From Clostridia bacterium (GTDB lineage: Bacteria; Bacillota; Peptococcia; DRI-13; DTU073), in assembly GCA_012842035.1 (NCBI GenBank), contig DUTO01000163.1:1-8556 (forward strand): DNA of 8,556 nt, in the 5' to 3' direction. Under the pieces are notes generated by a model. The model worked only from the letters and a program-made list of their open reading frames with translations, was not told the origin of the DNA and made no database searches. Of the stretch, positions 5,581 through 8,556 are shown in pieces. The first letter of the stretch is position 1; each line of letters opens with the position of its first letter. The translations under genes were made by a program, and so were the position numbers.

Positions 5581-8043
5581 ATGCAATTAAACATTGAGCA
5601 AAAGAAAATTGTCGAATCAGCACCATCAGGACAGATGTTAGTTAAAGGAGTTGCCGGTTCAGGAAAAACAACGGTTTCGATATATAGGGTCCCTTTTCTT
5701 TTACATAATTATTGTTATGAACCGGATGATGCTATATTGATGTTAACTTTTAATAAAACGCTTCGCAATTATTTAAAATATCAATATGATAAAATCGATG
5801 CTGAAAATAAAATTGATTTTTTAACATTAGTCAGTGCTAGTAAAGATAAAGTGACCATTGAAACGGTAGATAGTTTAATTTATAAATATTTTTGTAAATA
5901 TAAACGTAAGCATAATTTAAATCTTGAGATGACAACAAAAAATAGTGATTTATATCCTGTGATTAATGCCGGTATCTTGGCCCTGAAAAAAAGTTTCCCC
6001 GAGGTGCATATTTTAGACCAGAAACATGCACAATTTTTACTGGATGAAATTGATTGGATAAAGTCATGTCGTTATCTAGAACTGGAGGAATATCACAATA
6101 CAGATAGATTGGGTAGAATGTCTAAGAAAAGTTCTGAAGGAGGACCACAGAAGCTTCCGAAAAATTCGCATACACGAAGAGCGATTTTTGAATTAATGCT
6201 TTATTGTGAGCAAAAGCTTCGGGAAAAAGGTTTGATTTATATTAAAGATGCGGCTATTTTAGCTTTGCGAGAGGCTCAAGAACACGCGGAAAAGAAGTAT
6301 ACGCATATTATTATTGATGAAAGTCAGGACTTAACAAGGGTGCAACTAGAATTTATTTCTTGTTTATATTTGCTTAAAAAGCATTCCAGTATTATGTTCG
6401 CTTGTGATGTGGCGCAAAGTATTTATCCTCATTCTTGGTTGGTTAAAGGTCGTTCTTTTACGAGTATTGGTTTTGATATGACCGGGAAAAGCTCTGTTTT
6501 GAGTAAAAGTTATCGTACAACAACTCAAATTTCACAGACGGCATATAGTTTAATTCAAAATGACCCTGTTCTTTTGGAGGATGAAAATTTTGTGGTACCC
6601 TCATTGATAGATAGACAGGGTTCTTTTCCTGTTTATAGGGCTTTTGCTAATGTTGCTCAAGAAGCTGAATTTATTACTAATGAGCTTAAAAATTATTTAA
6701 TGAAACAATATGAGTTAAAAGATATTGCGGTGGTTGCTGTAAGGAGAAATCAATTAGCTGAAATTAAGGAGTATTTTGATCAGTGGGAAATTAGGGCAAC
6801 TATGCCTAAGGAGCTGGATTTTGATGAAGATTCAGTTAAACTTATTACGATGCATTCAATTAAGGGGTTAGAATTTAAGGTTGTTTTTATAATAGGATTA
6901 AATAAGAATATAATTCCTTATTTTACTTATCATCAGGAATTAGAAGAGGAACAAGTGCAAGAAACAACGGATAGAAAATTATTATATGTAGGGATGACGA
7001 GGGCAAATGAATTACTATATTTGACTTCAAATGGAGTTCCTTCAAATTTTATTAAAGAAATTGATCCTAAATTGTTAAAGTTATCTCCGCGTAGTCTAGT
7101 TAATAGTTTTTATCAGGTTAGTTTTTCTGACTATAGTTTTAAAAATAAAATTAGAGATATTTATGCTAATGAAGAAAAAGTAAGGCAATGGTTTATTAAG
7201 GAACTTGAAAATACATATAAATATCCCATGAGATTATTGAATGTAGAATATCCAGTGAATAGGTTTTCTAAAAAGGGGGCGGTAGATGTTGCTGTATGTG
7301 TGCATAATGGTAAAAGAACTAAGAAACCGTTTGTTTTTGTAGAAGTAAAAACTTATGGTAGCGATATAGAAGAAGGGTTGCCACAACTTAAAAGTTATAT
7401 GAGTAATGAAAAAACATGTAGCTATGGTGTCGTTACCAATGGGTGTGAAATGGTTGTTTTGAATAATAAGTTTGAGTTTATTGATGATATTCCTGCCTTT
7501 AGTGTCAGGATGTTACCCTCTACTTTAGAGAGTTTTGAATTTGTTGATTTAAAATATGCCCGTCGTAAATATATTATTGCAAGAGATATTAATAATAAAA
7601 AAGAACTGGAGATAACTTGTGGGAAAAACAAAAAATATATTGATTTTAAAGAAACGCGTGAATTTGTGGTTTATGGCCGAATAGCTGCCGGTCAGCCAGT
7701 TTATCTGGATGATAATATCGAAGACGAATTTTATTTGCCCAGTGAGTGGTACAATCAACACGATGAGTTTTTTATGTTAAAAGTAAAGGGCGATAGTATG
7801 GTTGAAGCCAATATTGAGGAAGGTGACTATGTTGTCGTTAAAAAACGGGAGCGGGCTAATAATTGGGATATTGTTGTAGTTTCTTTTGGAGATGAGGCCA
7901 CTTTAAAAAGATTAGTAACAATGGGTTCCACTGTTCTTTTAATGGCGGCCAATGAAAAATATGAGCCCATTCAGATTAAAAGTGAACAAGCCAGAATAAT
8001 AGGTGTTGTGTATGGTGTTATAAAAAGATTAAGTCAAGATTAG
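5581..8043 (+). CDS. SF1 (UvrD/Rep-like) helicase - PD-(D/E)XK nuclease - LexA-like S24 peptidase fusion
   Basis: Three modules share one 820-residue chain. Residues 1 to about 500 are a superfamily 1 DNA helicase: Q-like LNIEQKKIV, Walker A GVAGSGKT (23-30), motif Ia LMLTFNKTL, Walker B IIIDESQD (243-250), motif III CDVAQSIYP (275-283), motif IV SYRT (310-313), motif V TMHSIKGLEF (423-432) and motif VI LLYVGMTRA (467-475). All ATPase residues look intact. Residues about 530-625 match the type I restriction HsdR-N nuclease pattern: EEKVRQWFIKEL, EYPV, D569, E588-V-K590 and Q602, a PD-(D/E)XK active site. Residues about 695-820 match the LexA/UmuD S24 fold: cleavage site IAA703-G704, nucleophile S739 in GDSM, base K776 in TLKRL, with LexA-like spacing. 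There is no LexA helix-turn-helix. Cleavage would release a 117-residue tail. The gene has its own promoter and no partner gene nearby. Domain calls are strong; a role in DNA repair or phage defence under SOS-like control is inference. Confidence 0.9.
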   Translation: MQLNIEQKKIVESAPSGQMLVKGVAGSGKTTVSIYRVPFLLHNYCYEPDDAILMLTFNKTLRNYLKYQYDKIDAENKIDFLTLVSASKDKVTIETVDSLIYKYFCKYKRKHNLNLEMTTKNSDLYPVINAGILALKKSFPEVHILDQKHAQFLLDEIDWIKSCRYLELEEYHNTDRLGRMSKKSSEGGPQKLPKNSHTRRAIFELMLYCEQKLREKGLIYIKDAAILALREAQEHAEKKYTHIIIDESQDLTRVQLEFISCLYLLKKHSSIMFACDVAQSIYPHSWLVKGRSFTSIGFDMTGKSSVLSKSYRTTTQISQTAYSLIQNDPVLLEDENFVVPSLIDRQGSFPVYRAFANVAQEAEFITNELKNYLMKQYELKDIAVVAVRRNQLAEIKEYFDQWEIRATMPKELDFDEDSVKLITMHSIKGLEFKVVFIIGLNKNIIPYFTYHQELEEEQVQETTDRKLLYVGMTRANELLYLTSNGVPSNFIKEIDPKLLKLSPRSLVNSFYQVSFSDYSFKNKIRDIYANEEKVRQWFIKELENTYKYPMRLLNVEYPVNRFSKKGAVDVAVCVHNGKRTKKPFVFVEVKTYGSDIEEGLPQLKSYMSNEKTCSYGVVTNGCEMVVLNNKFEFIDDIPAFSVRMLPSTLESFEFVDLKYARRKYIIARDINNKKELEITCGKNKKYIDFKETREFVVYGRIAAGQPVYLDDNIEDEFYLPSEWYNQHDEFFMLKVKGDSMVEANIEEGDYVVVKKRERANNWDIVVVSFGDEATLKRLVTMGSTVLLMAANEKYEPIQIKSEQARIIGVVYGVIKRLSQD

Positions 8044-8083
8044 GAAGAAATTACATTAATACATTTACTAAAATAATTTTTTT

Positions 8084-8088
8084 GGAGG
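8084..8088 (+). promoter_or_regulatory. Shine-Dalgarno fixing the csaA TTG start
   Basis: GGAGG lies 8 bases before TTG 8097. The in-frame TTG at 8082 overlaps it and GTG 8091 is only two bases after it, so neither is a plausible start. Confidence 0.75.
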
Positions 8089-8096
8089 TTGTGATT

Positions 8097-8426
8097 TTGG
8101 CTACTTTTGCAGACTTTCTAAAATTAGAGATTAGAGTGGGAGAAATTATTCGGGTCGAGAACTTTGCAGAGGCGAAAAAACCAGCGTATAAGTTGTGGGT
8201 TGATTTTGGTGAAAAAATTGGTATTAAGCAATCTAGTGCTCAAATTACGGAATGCTACAAGACAGAGGAACTTATCGGAAAGCAGGTATTGGGGGTAGTG
8301 AATTTTCCCGCGAAACAAATCGCGAGTTTCAGATCAGAAGTGTTGATATTAGGAGTTTATGCAGAACAAGGTGTCGTTTTGATTCAACCAGAACAGCCGG
8401 TAAAAAAGGGAGATAGATTAGGATAG
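8097..8426 (+). CDS. csaA: CsaA, tRNA-binding-fold protein (export-related chaperone)
   Basis: CsaA is a small dimeric OB-fold protein related to the tRNA-binding domain of methionyl- and phenylalanyl-tRNA synthetases. In Bacillus subtilis it was described as a chaperone that binds SecA and exported preproteins. Starting at TTG 8097 the product is 109 residues (B. subtilis CsaA has 110) and aligns along its whole length: DFLKLEIRVGEI at the start, the core DFGEKIGIKQSSAQIT, then KQVLGVVNFPAKQIASFRSEVLILG and the terminal VVLIQPEQPVKKGDRLG. It follows the helicase fusion by 53 bases. That gap holds an AT-rich stretch with a T run but no stem, so read-through from the helicase promoter is possible, and I see no convincing promoter of its own. 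YjbQ follows 14 bases later. A link to the helicase is not suggested by function. Confidence 0.93.
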   Translation: MATFADFLKLEIRVGEIIRVENFAEAKKPAYKLWVDFGEKIGIKQSSAQITECYKTEELIGKQVLGVVNFPAKQIASFRSEVLILGVYAEQGVVLIQPEQPVKKGDRLG

Positions 8427-8440
8427 GGTGGTATATTGCT

Positions 8441-8556
8441 ATGGAGTATAGAGTTAGGACAACTAAAGTACAGGAGTTCATCGAGATTACAGGTCTGATT
8501 CAGGAAGAGGTAAAAAAGAGCGGAGCTAAAGAGGGAATAGTCGTGGTCTTTGTTCC
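8441..8556 (+). CDS. yjbQ: YjbQ/UPF0047 family protein, N-terminal part; 3' end outside window
   Basis: The visible 38 residues (MEYRVRTTKVQEFIEITGL, then QEEVKKSGAKEGIVVVFVP) match the start of the YjbQ/UPF0047 family: a first strand with a T-x-x-x-EFI-x-IT pattern, a helix, and the SGxKEGxVVVFVP strand that precedes the conserved HTT motif, which would lie just past the window edge. Members are about 130-140 residues, and some show weak thiamine-phosphate synthase activity; the true role is uncertain. ATG 8441 follows AGGGTGG with about 9 bases of spacing. The 14-base gap from csaA suggests one transcript. The gene runs off the window, so completeness cannot be judged. Confidence 0.85.
   Translation, partial: MEYRVRTTKVQEFIEITGLIQEEVKKSGAKEGIVVVFV

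Noticed and set aside
5581..8043. Gabija-type or type I restriction system
   Set aside because: The helicase size is reminiscent of GajB and the nuclease of HsdR, but no GajA-like ATPase/TOPRIM gene, HsdM or HsdS lies in the window, and the S24 domain fits neither system.
8044..8096. Terminator between the helicase fusion and csaA
   Set aside because: There is a T run at about 8077-8083 but no preceding stem of useful length, so read-through cannot be excluded.

Overview
The window reads like low-GC Firmicute (clostridial-type) chromosome. Codon choice is AT-rich, Shine-Dalgarno sequences are strong (GGGAGG, AGGAG, GGAGG), TTG starts are used, and the gene content is typical: a family II Mn-dependent pyrophosphatase, FeoA/FeoB, CsaA and YjbQ. 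Every supported gene lies on the + strand. I see no rRNA, tRNA, CRISPR array or insertion sequence.

Left part (1-1324): the window opens inside a family II inorganic pyrophosphatase gene, of which only the C-terminal DHHA2 part is visible. A HAD-superfamily phosphatase gene follows that is broken: its N-terminal half ends at a stop at 973-975, and the C-terminal half with the GDSGND motif continues in another frame, with much of the cap domain missing.

Metal operon (about 1375-5475): a clear promoter has its -10 box inside a near-perfect 23-bp-arm palindrome centred on TTAGG-N4-CCTAA, which resembles a DtxR/IdeR operator. Downstream run a DtxR/MntR-family metalloregulator, feoA, feoB and a cation diffusion facilitator (CDF) with the Asn/Asp site typical of manganese exporters and an extra C-terminal domain. 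A hairpin terminator closes the unit. The simplest reading is an autoregulated ferrous-iron uptake operon that also carries a Mn/Fe efflux pump.

Right part (about 5508-8043): a separate promoter (TTGGCA-N17-TATAAT) drives one 820-residue protein. It fuses a UvrD/Rep-like superfamily 1 helicase, a PD-(D/E)XK nuclease domain of the type I restriction HsdR-N kind, and a complete LexA/UmuD-type S24 self-cleaving peptidase domain with Ala-Gly site, Ser and Lys. No LexA helix-turn-helix is present. This is the most unusual object in the window and suggests a helicase-nuclease whose activity or lifetime is controlled by autoproteolysis, perhaps in response to RecA filaments.

End (8097-8556): csaA and the start of a YjbQ/UPF0047 gene, closely spaced and probably co-transcribed.
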